Shown here: positions 22,199 to 35,182 of the stretch, in pieces
Layout: each line of letters begins with the position of its first letter
How positions within the stretch are numbered: position 1 is the first letter of the stretch
From: Diospyros lotus
Lineage: Eukaryota; Streptophyta; Magnoliopsida; Ericales; Ebenaceae
Direction: 5' to 3'
Assembly: GCF_014633365.1 (NCBI RefSeq)
Contig: NC_068346.1
Span: 19,799,030 to 19,863,029 of the forward strand
DNA length: 64,000 bases
Program-made: the position numbers and the translations under genes
The notes under the pieces: model-generated
Seen by the model: the letters and a program-made list of their open reading frames with translations, nothing else
Database searches by the model: none
What the model was told of the DNA's origin: nothing

Positions 22199-23603
22199 TG
22201 TAACGCCCAAGATTTTTAAACTAAAATATAATGTAATACTTGGGATTTTATTTTAGCTTCTAATACTTGAGGAAATATGTCCTTTCAAGGGATTATAGAA
22301 GTCTTGAGACAAAGGTTTAGTTTTTGAGCCAGTGGCAAAATCGTAAATATTGAGGTTCGGGTAAAAGTGTAATTTACATAAAAATCAGGGGTATTAGCGT
22401 AATTAGTCCTTTCTTCGGGGACTAAAATGCAATTAAAAATTGGCCTAAGGACCAAGTTGAAAAGGGTCTAAGTGCAATTACCTGAAAAGTTTGGGCCAAA
22501 GTGTAATTCTTGAAATATTTTTCCTAAGGGCATTTGGGAGATTCAAGAAAAGCCTCATAAATGATTTTAGAGATAAGGATGAAGCCTCATGATGATATTA
22601 GAGATAAGGATGAAGCCTCATGATGATATTAGAGATAAGATGAAGGCTCATGATGACTTTAGAGATAAGATAAGTGTTCATGATGACTTTAGAGATAAAG
22701 ATTAAGCCTCATGATGACTTTAAGGATAAGATTTGATATGATTTGGATAAGATTTGATAAGACCTTATTTAGATAAGATTTGATTCAGATAAGATTTGAT
22801 AAGAATGATTGCAGAATATCTTAGAAGATATGGAATGATTAGAGAATATTTTAGAAGATTTGAAATGATTGGAATATCTTGAAAGATTTAAAAAAGATTT
22901 GAAATGATTGTGACTTACTTGGTGGCCAAGTTTCCGAGCCTATAAATAGGGCTCATGGCCAAGGGTTTCCTTATTCTAAGTTGGGATAAATTCGTGCTAG
23001 ACGGGAGTGCTTCGAGCTTTTTGTAAAGGTGAAGCCTTCAGCATTCAAATCTCATCAAACCAAGTTAAGGTAAGTACATTATGAACTATTTATGATGTTT
23101 AAGCATGACCATGAACTATGTTATGTGGTCCCTCATGTTATGTTATGTTCACACAAGTTTCGGGACCGGAGCTCGATAGCGCTACGCACGAGGGTTCTTA
23201 CCCCTGCAAGTTGGTGGAACCTCTCGTGTCTCCATACGATATGTTATGTTATGTCATGACTTGTTTAAATACATATGATGGTTCTCTTGTACTTACTGAG
23301 ATTTGCGTAATCTCACCCCCCTTATGTTTCCCCCTCCCCCAGGTGAGCATGAATGAGGAGACCAGGACATAGACGTGGAGCGTGGTGGCTTGTTTAAAAA
23401 GGATTTTCAAGAATTTAAGTTTAGTTTCCTTTTGAAACAATGTTTTATAGGGTTGAACTCTGATCTTTTCCTATATGTATGCCATAAAGCATGTCTTGGA
23501 ATTTTATTTGATTTAAAGGAAGTATGATTTTGGTTTTAAGCTCCGGACATTTTTATATGAATATTATTATCATTAAGCATGTAAGTAAGTTACGGGTGTC
23601 ACA
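22199..23603 (+). mobile_element. Solo LTR, chromovirus-like (Tekay/Del type)
   Basis: Exact AAAAC duplication (22194-22198 and 23604-23608). It begins TGTAACGCCCAAG and ends GGGTGTCACA. A TATA box (CCTATAAATAGGG) is near 22940. A five-copy 31-bp repeat lies upstream of it. The CCCAGGTGAGCATGAATGAGG block near 23340 is typical of the 3' part of these LTRs. Confidence 0.82.
22556..22735 (+). repeat. About 31-bp tandem repeat, five copies, in solo LTR
   Basis: Units of CCTCATGATGATATTAG plus AGATAAGGATGAAG, degenerating to the right. A shorter version of the same array is in the LTR at 35935-36010. It lies 200-380 bp upstream of the TATA box. Confidence 0.75.
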
Positions 23604-23608
23604 AAAAC

Positions 23609-24120
23609 GCTCCTATGATGTATATGATATAGGGTAACATATATGTGTGTATCATCTATTTTGCAGCAAAGACTAGGAACCAAATTGGGAGCTAAGGGAA
23701 CAGAAGCCCATAGGCTCAGCCCAATACTCATCTCCTGTAATCTCAAGATCAAAGTTGGACAATGATGAATAAATAGAGGTATTCTAGTAGTACCAGAAAA
23801 GTGATTGGTATTCTAATATAAAGACAACTACGTGATCATTTCTAAGAGCAGACGTAGGCAAAGGGTTGAATCACCAGAACAAAAATATTCAACCACATTT
23901 GAGCCATCATTATAGTTAAAGACTCTTTAAAGTATCGCCATTATAGGTCATGGTTACAAGGTTCACATCATTATTATGATTGTGGAAGTAGGCACTCTAC
24001 CGAATCGCTTCGACAAAACGTTGTGATTGAAGAAATAGGCGCTCCGTTGAACCGCCTCGACAAAACATTGTGATTTCAGAAGTATAAAATTGTAAATTGG
24101 AATTTGTCCACGCCATTTAA
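23609..24120 (+). other. LTR-like remnant with a 47-bp duplication
   Basis: GCAGACGTAGGCAAAGGGTT resembles the R/U5 block of copia LTRs (GTGGACGTAGGC...GAACCAC). Two 47-bp units follow (23982-24028 and 24029-24075), both ending CGACAAAACRTTGTGATT. No ends or coding sequence found. Confidence 0.35.
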
Positions 24121-27100
24121 TATAAACATTTACAATTATTTCATAGAAAAATTATACACGATATCCCTATGGTTTAAGATAATTACAGAACTATCCCTAA
24201 CATTTGTGAAAATATAGTAAATACCACTATAGGTTAATACTACGTTCTTAGTTAAATATTTTAAAATAATCAAAAACACCCTTATATTGAAAATCTATTT
24301 TTTCCTTTTTCATTTTTCCTTCTCTCTTTTTAAACTCTATCTCTCACACATTCTCTCTCTCATTTTCTATCCTAGATCTATGTCTTCAAGATGCATTCTT
24401 GAACTAGATATGAGTTAGAGGATGAGAGAGAACTCTCTCTCTCTCTTTCTCTCGTATCATTAAATCCAAACATGAGTTCGAGATAAACTCAAATCTAGTT
24501 TTTAGATGCATTTGTGCTCCCAATTGAACCTAGATAAACATCCACAAAAACAGTCGCCTGGGTTCAATTGGGAACCCAATGTTCATTTGAGTTCAAATCG
24601 AAGTCAGTCTGGGTTCAATTGCACTCACTTGTTTTTTCTTAAATTAAAGGTGATAAGAAAAATTACGAAGGGTAAAATAGTCATTTTGTCCTTCCTTTTT
24701 TAAAATCAACGTGATGTTTTTTATTATTCTTGGACATAAAGAGTAGCAATTATGTCAAACTTCTTCAAGGATAATTATTACAATTTTCTTTTGTTTTTCA
24801 TGTACCAAAAGGAGAAAAAAAAAACAAAACAAAACAAAAGCAGCTGTGGCTATACTCTTTCATTAGTTCACGTTCAGAGGGTGCAAACTTTGTCACCGGA
24901 CCCTTATTTGGCTGGTCTAGCAAGTCCATTAAAGAACCAATTCAACTCACCATCTAACTTTGTGGTGATTCTGCTTGCAATTCATTGGCCCACGTTATTG
25001 TTAAAAGAAAGATAAAATTAAGAAAGCACGCTTAATTAAGCCGGGCAGTGTGCACAGTGGTTAATTTGTTTGTGAGTCGTGAAGAAACGAGGGGGGATGT
25101 AAAAGGAAATGGTCCACCCGCCACATTATTTTGTGATCTATTTTCCAAGGACAAGAGGTAGCCCCCCGGGTTTCCAGCGTCTACTGGCATTCAAATTTCC
25201 AATGGACAGTGTCAGTGTGTTTTGACCCAAATATACAAAACCCCTATTTTCAATGCACAAATCTCTCCTTCATGATATCTTATTAGACAAACATTCGACA
25301 ACTTTAATATGGTGCGTTAGAAAATGGCTAGTCTCAAATCTGGTGGTTGGTCTCCCAGAGATGGCTAAAAAGGAATCCCAGAACTTTGTACGATTCTGAT
25401 AATTGAATGTGTGTTGAATATGGTGTGTTATATCGAGAAAGAAGGGTTTATCCCTAATGAGAGTCGTTTTATGATCAAATGATAAAGTACTTAAATTTAA
25501 TATAAACACAATTTAATACATAAAGAGATGGAGATGAAGATGTTCTTCACATTATGTTTAAAAAGATAAGAATATGCTCCCAAAACATAAGTTGAATGAT
25601 TAAATGATTAATATGTTAATGTTAATTAGATGAGTTGTGAGTGTGAACATCGTTCTATAAAAGAGATAAAAGCCTAATTTATGATTTACTTTTTATCAAG
25701 ACTTGTATAAAAACGATTATTTCAGGATATAATTCATTTTAATAGTATTTTTTTCCGCAATTAAGTATAGAAATATATGAAATGATGATGTCAGTTTCCC
25801 ACACGTGGCAGAACTTTTTCTTTTCCTGGTCGCAATATCTTTTGACCTTGAAAAGCATGCGTATTTGGTATTTCCACAAGTACACGTTAGGTATAGACTT
25901 TTATGGTTTGTCAAAATCACATCCCACTACATGATGAGAAAGAAATTCAATTTGATCACTATTTGGACAGGATATATGCTTTCACATCTCAATCACTACT
26001 TCTAGCCTCGTTTCATCCTATTTTTATTTTTATTTTTATTTTTTTAAATTGTATACAAAAATGTTCTTTTTACAAAAATTTAACCAAAATTGTTGTCAAA
26101 TGAATCCTTGCTCAAGAGATTTAGGTCTTTTAACGACATGGGTCTACTTTAAAAAAAATATTTTTTTCAATCTCAAAATGCTTAAACACTAGTATAAATA
26201 ACAATTCATTAAGTTTTCATCCAATAATTATATAAAACAAAACTTTTTTTATATTGGACAACATAAAATTCGTTCAACACGAGTAAATTGATAGAAAGGG
26301 GGCGTGGGCCCACACACCTACGCCTTACTAGCTCACGTCACGTTAGGTAATATATTATTCTTGTTACATGAAAATAATAGTATGATGAATCTTATTTTCT
26401 CAATCATATATATTTGTGTCTCAACATGTGGCTTCTAGGAATGGGCAAAATTTCTGTTCAATTGAAATAATTGAATCTAATAGGCTAATTTTAGTCAAAA
26501 ATAATATTATTTTTGATATTTTAGTTAGTTCGATTATTATAACTTTTTTGGTAAGTAGATCGAACCAAATAGAAGTAAACAAAAAACTCAAAAATTGGAA
26601 ACTAAACTAAATTAGTCTACAAATTGAATCAAATTAAACCACCAATTTTAGCCAATTCATTTTAATTATTTTAATTTAATTAAAATTTTGCTCATCCCTA
26701 TGACTTCCCTTATCTCCTTTTCACCGTTGAAATTAGTTTGATTATGAAGAAAAAAAAAATATTTTTATATGTCTAACTCTAACCTTTCAAATCATAACCA
26801 CTAATGTTATCGTTAGTATGATTTAGATGAGTCTTCTACATGTATCTTTCAACTAATATAATTTCATTGTTTAAAAAATAAAAAAGACAAGATGAAGCGG
26901 GCAACTAGTAAATGTACGTGATTGTGCCGCAATTGAAGGAGCGAATAGACACTTCCATGTCCGTTAAAAGGTGGGAGTGACTAAGAAAAAAATAAAACTG
27001 CTCAAATTAATTAACTTGATTTCATTTAAATAATTAAATAGTTAAATCGTAAACCAAATGGTCGGATATGATTTCATAATTTGAAAAATTGTCTAAAATT

Positions 27101-28782
27101 GTTTGGTTTAAGAATTGATTATTGATATACCGTCAAAATCGATGGCTAAATTAAAATTTAAATAATTTTAAATATATAATAATTTAATTATAATTTCAAA
27201 TAGTCCACCGACCATTCCACACCCATGATTAAAGAAACACTTACTCGACTACTAGGGTCACAAATGAACTGAGTCGTTCGTTAGCGACTCAATGTTCAAT
27301 TTAACAAAAACTCGTTTAAGTTTGTTTGTTAAGTTAAACGAGTCAATGTTGAGTTTAATTTTAAAACTCGATTTGTAATAGAACAAATTTGAATTTAATA
27401 AAATTCGGTTCGTTAAAACTCGTAAATATGTTCGAGTAGAGTTTCGTGAATAAACTTGTTTATAAATACATTAATATATTTATTTATAATTTTATAAATA
27501 TATTATTTAACATAAAGTTATTAAACTTTAAATTATTTTAATAATATAATTAATTTAAATATGTTTAAAATTATTATTATTAAATATATTAATTTAATCA
27601 TTTAATAAAATATAATTTATATATATAATAAAATAAAATAATAAATTAAGTTTAATCAAAATTACAAGTTTTGATAAGACAAAGCACGAGGCTAAGAATT
27701 GACTCACAAGCTAATTCTGAGTCTAAACTTAACAAATTCAACACGGCTCACTTTATTTACAACTCGAAAGACTACAAAGCCAAAATATGAAAAAATAAAA
27801 AGCACAGGACTCATCAATTATAGATTAAATTATGCGATCGTCTTCTCCATTCCATACACACAAATATATATATATATATAAATTAATAATGACGTCTTAG
27901 GTGATAGCTCTGAACTTACACGCACGAACAGTCTGTTGGTTTGTTTTTATTGGATGGCAATTAATCTTCTTGTAGATAAATGTATCATTTAACTGAAACG
28001 GGTAAATCGGGTTGTTAATGGGTTTAATTTTCCCTACCTTACTCGATCGCCAAAAATAATGGGAATGGGTGATCGATATCCAATATTTGTGAACAAATGG
28101 ATATATACTCCTCCTATATATATATATATATCAGAACTAATTAAACTTAATATATATGTATATGATTGTATGTATATATTCATGTTGTTGAGTTGAAGAG
28201 GGTCAAGTCTTTGATATATGTATCCTCCTCCTATCACAACCAAACAGGTCATACTTTTCTTTCTAAGTAAAAATATCAACAGGTCATACCCTCATATGTA
28301 TATATACTTTCCCTTTCCCACCATAGAAAAGCTAAGTCCTCCATTTTGTGGTGTTAGGAAGGACAATCCCAACAGTGAGATTTATACCCTATATATATAT
28401 ATATATAACTATCATCTGATCTTAATAATTATTAGTAGTTACGTGTTGATGTTGCCATAAACACCATATATATATCCATATCATCTCACTACTACTGAAA
28501 TATGCCATTCAATAATTCATGGTGCTTGAAAGGAGATAAATAAACTCTTAAGGAGGAATTAACGTGTCTCAGACACTTTGCAACGGGGGGACGTAAGGGA
28601 CCACTAACTACTCCAATAACTATTTCACTACTACTGTTCCAGCCTACCACTACCAACCCACACCACCCTCTAATAATATTCTCTTTGAACCTATATATAT
28701 ATATATATATATTTTAGCTAAGTCCGGATTATTCATGAGTCATTTAATTGACCTTGTATTTGATTTTAAATATGTTATATAC

Positions 28783-28815
<33 letters not shown>

Positions 28816-29190
28816 CTCCTGAGTTAAGGTAGAGCTTAAGTTTATTAATTAAAGTTAATGAATATACTTACTTAATTGTCTGCAGATTCATATTAAAAGT
28901 TACTTATTAAACAGAAGATTCATATCATTTAACTTAATTCTAAATTCATTATTTGGAAGACATCATTATTGCAAGTAGTGTTTGAATTTGAATTCAAAAA
29001 TGCATCATATATACATATAGACTCAATACATAAAATGACTTTTAAATGACATAAGCATATATAAATATATAACATTTCCAATAACAAAATTTAAAATGAC
29101 AAGGCTCAGTCCTAAAAAACACAAGTTAATTAAAAAAAAAATCAAAAAAGAAACACAGATTAAATGAAAAAGCAACAACATTATGTCTCC
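24121..29190. other. Long AT-rich intergenic DNA
   Basis: No coding region, RNA gene or complete element seen. It holds a (CT)n tract near 24437-24452; (TA)n microsatellites at about 27863-27881, 28115-28131, 28390-28407 and 28692-28712; and a compound (TA)n(GA)n at 28778-28815. Short frames here are low-complexity and AT-driven. Small non-autonomous elements could be present but have no ends I can support. Confidence 0.5.
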
Positions 29191-29356
29191 TAGGCCGAGG
29201 CACGTGGTTCAAGGGTAGAACTTAAGTGTTTGTCGGTCACTTTTCAACTAGAAGTGTATCGGTTTGATTTTTTGGGTGCGTGGCTTCTCACGATTTATCT
29301 TTTTTGTCAAAAATTAAGAGGATGAAGGGGGAGTGTCATTAAAGAAAAAAAAAAAA
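29191..29356 (+). mobile_element. Candidate tRNA-derived SINE
   Basis: An A-box-like GTGGTTCAAGGGTAG (about 29204-29218) and a B-box-like TCGGTTTGATTTT (about 29259-29271) are spaced as in a Pol III promoter. An A-rich tail (29341-29356) ends the unit. No clear target duplication was found. Confidence 0.4.
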
Positions 29357-29553
29357 CCAACCGCATTAAGGGTGACAATACGAATGGAAAGTGGTGATTA
29401 ATTAAGTATAATAATGACCAACACAGTTACGAGGAGGACGAAAACGACCGTATATACTTATATGAGGAAAAGTGATGCTAGCTAGCTAGCTAATTATGGA
29501 GGCTGTATGTATATATCTGTATAGCTATATATATATATATATGCAGCAACACA

Positions 29554-29746
29554 AGTAGTGAAAAGGAAACCATTAGGGGCTGTGATATCTGTCTGTCTGT
29601 CTGTCACTTGGAACCAAACAGAAGTAGTGAAAAGGAAACCATTAGGGGCTGTGATATCTGTCTGTCTGTCACTTGGAACCAAACAGAAGTAGTGAAAAGG
29701 AAACCATTAGGGGCTGTGATATCTGTCTGTCTGTCACTCGGAACCA
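29554..29746 (+). repeat. 65-69-bp minisatellite, three copies, with (CTGT)n
   Basis: Units start AGTAGTGAAAAGGAAACC at 29554, 29623 and 29688. Each contains a CTGT tetranucleotide run that is one unit longer in the first copy, giving 69 versus 65 bp. The copies are almost identical. (TTAA)n and (TA)n tracts follow to 29784. Confidence 0.88.
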
Positions 29747-29756
29747 ATTAATTAAT

Positions 29757-31489
29757 TAATTAATTATATATATATATATATATAATGAAGGAGGGTCAGG
29801 CCAGGCCACAAAACCACGAAGAAAAAACGATGTATCAATTTGTCCAGATTCAGTGGCTCCTGTTGGAAAATGACTTATTATTTGGAATTATTCATCTTTT
29901 TCTTAGTTTTGAATTCGAAAGCAACCACCTTATCTAATCTCTCTCATTATTTTCAGTTGTCACTTGAAGTTGCATTCCACTGCAGTTTTGCGTATTGATC
30001 TTAAATTAATTAGAGATATCAAACGAATCATAATATATAAAATAATCTAACCCCTTTGAAAGAGATAACTTGCAAATATGTCTGTCACATCGATATCATG
30101 TTCATCACTTGAATAATGTGTTCTCCAAATTTACTATGGAGAATGAAAATTATAGATTTTAAAGCAAATTATTTTTCAACTTTAATTTTTTATTAAATTT
30201 ATAAAACTTAGTTTTCTAATTAATTTTTCAACTTTATAGTATATATGACTATCAATTACAAAATATTCCTTTTAATATTTCTAAAAATGAATGATATAAT
30301 TTCTTTTAAAATATAAAATACTAAAGACATTTTAGTTATAAAAATTAAAAAATATTTTTTAAAACTGATCGAAGGGGGTGTTAAATTCTCGAGAACAACT
30401 TGACTTGATTAAGACAAGCACTTATTATAATGTTTACTTTGTCACTAATTATGGTTCATTTCTCTAATAAAATACACCCAAATTAACAAATGAATATTTG
30501 TCAAGTATTCATACTCATCAATGCTTGCCAAAAGCACAAATTGGAGACATTTGGTTGGTGGAAGCCCCAACACCTAGGACATTACCCATAACTTGAGATC
30601 TTTTTGAATGTGTGGGCTTGCTTGCATTGCATATATAGTGTTTAGTTTGTCATCTTTCTTATTTTTATTTTTATCTTCGTAATACCTTAAATTAATTTGA
30701 ATCTCGTGAATTTTAATTATTTTTTATTAAATTTTGAGTAGTATAATATTTTTTACAAAATAAATAAATACTATAATATTATTTACAAAATGGGTTGTAT
30801 AATATTTTTGTATTGAAAGATTCAGAGAGTGATCATTCTTTTTCAATAAAATAATCAATTAAGTTGAAGTTGGAGTGACGGTAGCCTTAATTTCACTCCA
30901 ATTAGGCCTTTTAAGGGCAACTTGTAGTTGACCCTAAATGTGCCATCTATCTTGTCTTGTCGACCAAGGAACCTTCCCATTTTTCAAATGCATTTCTTTC
31001 ATGATTAAAATACAATAAATATATAAAACTTTTTATTTAATATTACTTCCTCTCTCTCTCTCTCTCTGATTAACAATGATATTCTATAAAGCAAAAAGAA
31101 GACAAAAATTATTAAAAACTGACTTATAATTGCAAAAATCTCTACCATATTCATCTTATAATAGTTTAAAAAAAATGTAATTAACGACATTATTTTATTT
31201 TCCATTAAAAAATAACTCCATCTATTGCTCTTCTTCATTGATTAAATAAATAACTCAAAAACATTTCATGACGAGTCTCAAATATTAAGGAATCATCTTC
31301 ATGTATGAGTGAAATTCGATGTAACCTTTATTTCATTCATATATAAGCTATCAAATATTAAAAACTGACTCTAGAAGTTTTTAATTATTAATGGTAATGA
31401 CTATTTACTATAATTATACTTAAAAACCATTTATAGACCTAATGATATACACCTATTAAATTTTTGTAGTATGGTCATTAACTCTCTTT
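29757..31489. other. AT-rich intergenic DNA
   Basis: (TA)n at 29764-29784 and (CT)n at about 31051-31067. No gene or element ends seen. Confidence 0.5.
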
Positions 31490-31665
31490 AATCCTTGCGA
31501 TGATCATCTTTGCACGATCTTTGGTGTTCGTGCCTTCGATTACGTCAGAAGAGATAAATTATAGGTGTAAAGTTTCGCCTCACTGTGCAGGGCCAAGATC
31601 GAACTCACAACACACCAAACTGATATCAACATATCGCTTGCCTAACCGCTCGACCTATACTTTGA
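31490..31665 (-). mobile_element. Candidate tRNA-derived SINE head
   Basis: On the minus strand, GGTCGAGCGGTTAGGCAAGC (31636-31655) resembles a tRNA A box. GTGAGTTCGATCTTGG (about 31593-31608) resembles a B box (GTTCGANNCC). They are spaced about 40 nt apart. It lacks a clear A-tail, and no tRNA cloverleaf is intact, so I do not call it a tRNA gene. Confidence 0.45.
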
Positions 31666-31689
31666 GGACAACTCTCTTTAACTCTTAAA

Positions 31690-33260
31690 TTAAAGTTTAA
31701 GGGTGTGTTTAATAGTATAGAAATTCCATGAAAAATGTCTCATTTAAGGAATTAGATTTCATCTTTGTTGTTTAACATACTATATTTTTTATGAAATTAA
31801 ATTTTATGTTACAACCATTAAAGCATTATTTGACCTATTTTTCATTAAATTTTATGTTTTTCGTACGACCAAAGTGATAAAATGCTAAAATTGCACCAAA
31901 CGGAATGAGGCTCACTTCCATGTTCAACGTTAGTAGGCTCAGCTCAACTTTGTGTAACAAAGAATTTGTAGTCCCTAATTTCCGAGCAGCCAAAGGGAAA
32001 AAAAATAAAAATTAAAAAAAGGTCAAGCTAAACCACCCATTAAATCAACAAAATTGTCCAAATTAATTAATTATTTCAATTTCAACCCCAAGTAGGGCAG
32101 CTACCACTCAACCCAACATGCCCAGCTCATCAAGAATTACGTATATATATATATATATATATGTTGGATCCCCCTAAAATATCTTAACTTAGTTTTGCAA
32201 AGTCAAATCATATTTAAAAGTGAAATATATATAATATGACGTTTACTGAAACTGTTAAATGCAATTAAACCTAATTATGCTTTGACATGGCTGAATCTAT
32301 GAGTCCAACTTTGTCAGAATCACTTCCATGAGTCGTTTAATTAAATGGTCATCTTTAAACTAACCAAAGACAACATCCAATGATGTTTCTCTTCTACTTG
32401 GCACTGCGTTTGAGAAGAAGAAGTTGGGGAGTTTGGTAACAACACTTTATGTACCTCAATAGGGGTGTCATTTTGTTATTAAATTTTAATATTTATTTTT
32501 TTTAAATCACCTCAATTCAAATATTATTTATTTATACGTAATTAATTAAGCTCACCCACCTCAAGGCTAAACCGTTCAAACATGCAAATCAATTTGGTAA
32601 TTACCATTCATTGAACTCCTTAATTAATTGGGTAATTATAATTTAATAAATTGTCATACATATATAGATATATCAAACTAATTAAGTGATCATATGTTGG
32701 GTACAAGACCAACGAAGGGATTTGTGGGTTATGGTCAAATGGGTAGTTTTTGACATTGAAAAATGTGTGCTCAAAATTTCGTTAATGGCGGGCTAAGCCC
32801 AAAATGGTAAGGGCGACTGTTGAACTTCAACAATTTAAGCCCAAAACGTGACGGTATTAGGCGCAAATTCCCCACCACTCCTAACTACGAAGAGCTCCAT
32901 ACCAAAGAAAGCAATGAAACTTTGAAAGAAAAGCTAAGAATTGAGGAAGAGAGAAAAAAAAGAAGTTGATGATGTGTACTTAAATTTGTTAAGTTAATTT
33001 CCCATTTAATTAGTGTTTAATGTGCTTTTTCTTTTTTTTCCTTTTCTCTAATACAAGCATATTATATGTATAGGAGGTTGGAGTTAAGATTAGTGAGAGT
33101 TGTTATCTCAATAAGCATAAGTAAATCACCTTGCAATCTAATCTGACGGCGGTCATGCATAAGTATAGGTGGGGTTGTAAATTGATATTTAATGGGTCTC
33201 AATCAATCTAATTTAATGTTAAAATAAATACAATAATAATGAGAAGAGACTAAAGGGGAA
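31690..33260. other. AT-rich intergenic DNA
   Basis: (TA)n at 32141-32162 and poly-A/T runs. No coding sequence or terminal repeats recognised. Confidence 0.5.
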
Positions 33261-34430
33261 TGCCAATATTTAGCGTATTAGTGTAAGGGTTTTACCATTT
33301 TTTAATTTTTTTTCTAAAAACCATACAAATGCAACAAAAATAAACATAGAATCACCTTACAAGACTCGGTTTTCAAAGACCATACGCACACTAAACTATA
33401 AGGGGTTTAGAAATGCACCTCATTGTCGGTCTGGATTTGAAGTAGAGGTTGGAATCCTCCATGTGGTAGCAACGGCTTACTCTCTAGCAGCTCCCGAGCA
33501 CATCTTCGAACGACTAGTCCAACCCCCCAAAACACGAGAGAATTAGTTGGTCCACACTTCTAGTAATGGATGAGACCAATAAGAATGCTTATGTGCTAGC
33601 CAGGCTTCTTGTTGGTGATTAAATAGAAAATAGGTTCAAAACAGAGAGTTTGTCAATCTCAATAGTCTCACTATTAAGTAGAAGTTGCTACTCTAGCAAA
33701 GAGACAAACAATGGAATAAAGAAGGAGCAATGGAGAAGGCTTATGGGCTCTGGAAGAAGAAGAAGAAGAAGAAAAATGAGCTGAGGCCGAGAAAGTGGTT
33801 TGCAACAATTGCAAAGGCAGACTTCTTACTCTCATTTTTCTTCTCCTTTGCTTAAATGTGAACTCCTAAAAACCTGAATCGAGTTTTACGCGGATGAAAC
33901 ACAATCAAACAAAAAGGGGACAAAGGAGAGGCATACTAGATGTATGCCATCCTTCCCTTCGTCCTCCCGTACCATGTACCCCCCAAATGGTTGTGAAAAC
34001 AATAAAAGATAGTGTCAAATCGCGATCATTTGCGACATAAATGGTCGACCATTCTAAGGGATTGTCGACCGTTTGGCATGAGCCAATCGACTAGTTTTAA
34101 ACCTAGCAACTGGTTTTGGCCCTTGATCCAATCGACAACCTCCAAGACCTGTTGACCAGTTTTGGCCCTTTCGTTCAAGTTTCCAAAAATTGCATTTAGC
34201 CCCGCTATTAACTCTTAATGACCTTTTCATTATCTCATAATGAAACTAAGGCCCCCGTTAACTCTTAACGGCATGCATGTCAACTTTTAACAATTGCTCC
34301 TACTAATTAAACCTTCAAAAGCCATTTCGTTAACTGTTAACTGTGACATCATTAATTCTTAATAATGATTTCAACTTTAATTGTTTAGTTAACCACCACA
34401 CCTAGATATGCGTGTGACCTTCTAAGTTCA
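33261..34430 (-). mobile_element. Copia-like LTR (family M), minus orientation
   Basis: Homologous to the interrupted copy at 50852-51250 plus 63093-63461: shared TGYAAGGGTTTTAC, GGTTTAGAAATGCACCTCA, GCGGCTCCCGA and GCTTATGTGCTAGC blocks. On the minus strand the GAGGTGCATTTCTAAACC block is typical of copia R/U5. The presumed U3 part (34040-34180) carries GTCGAC/ATCGAC palindromes. Target duplication not identified. Confidence 0.5.
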
Positions 34431-35182
34431 CTACTATTACGAGTATTTCCCACACTACCTCTTATGGGCTGGGCTCGACCCAACAGGCCGACTCAATCGC
34501 CTAAAGCCCAGTAGGCTCCGAGTTGAGTTCGTCGAAGCAAGCTCACACATCGCTGAAGCTCGAGCTCAGATTGCGGGACCAAGCGGGCTTTAAATGAGCG
34601 AGCTCCCAGCGATACTTCGAGCGAACTCCCAACGATATTTCGAACGAACTCCCAGTGACGCTTCCAACTTGCTGGCCTAACTAATAAGCTCGCGTAACAA
34701 GAAGGCCGTCGAGTAACCAGAGAACAGTTGTGAGCTAGGGATTATTCTAATTGGGCGGCCCAGGCCCAACCTGGCCCACATTCTCGGCCCATCTTCTTGG
34801 CCCATACTGGTCCTATCCTGGCCCTATACCCGCCTGCAACAACATCATTGCAGCCACTTTTGAATTTTCGCGCACCCGCCTCAGATCTCATCCTTATTAA
34901 TGGCAGATTCTATCCACATTAATGAGGGTTCCATCGGCACCATGCTGCCACCTGTGCGCCTCCGCCAGCGCAGGATACTCTGTCCCATCACCCGCAAATG
35001 TACGGCACATACAGGAGGACATCTCCTTCTCCTATATATCGGCCAGCTCTTCTTAGAGTCATGGTATGCTTTTTCTCTCTGCCAATTTGCTGATACTTTG
35101 CATCTTCTCTCTTGCTTACTTACTTGAGCGTCGGAGTATTTTGCAAGGGCCGATCGGATGGCAGATCAACAAACAAAATTAT

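Noticed and set aside
31590..31660. tRNA gene on the minus strand
   Set aside because: Only A- and B-box-like segments are present; the arms of a cloverleaf do not pair. Treated as a candidate SINE.
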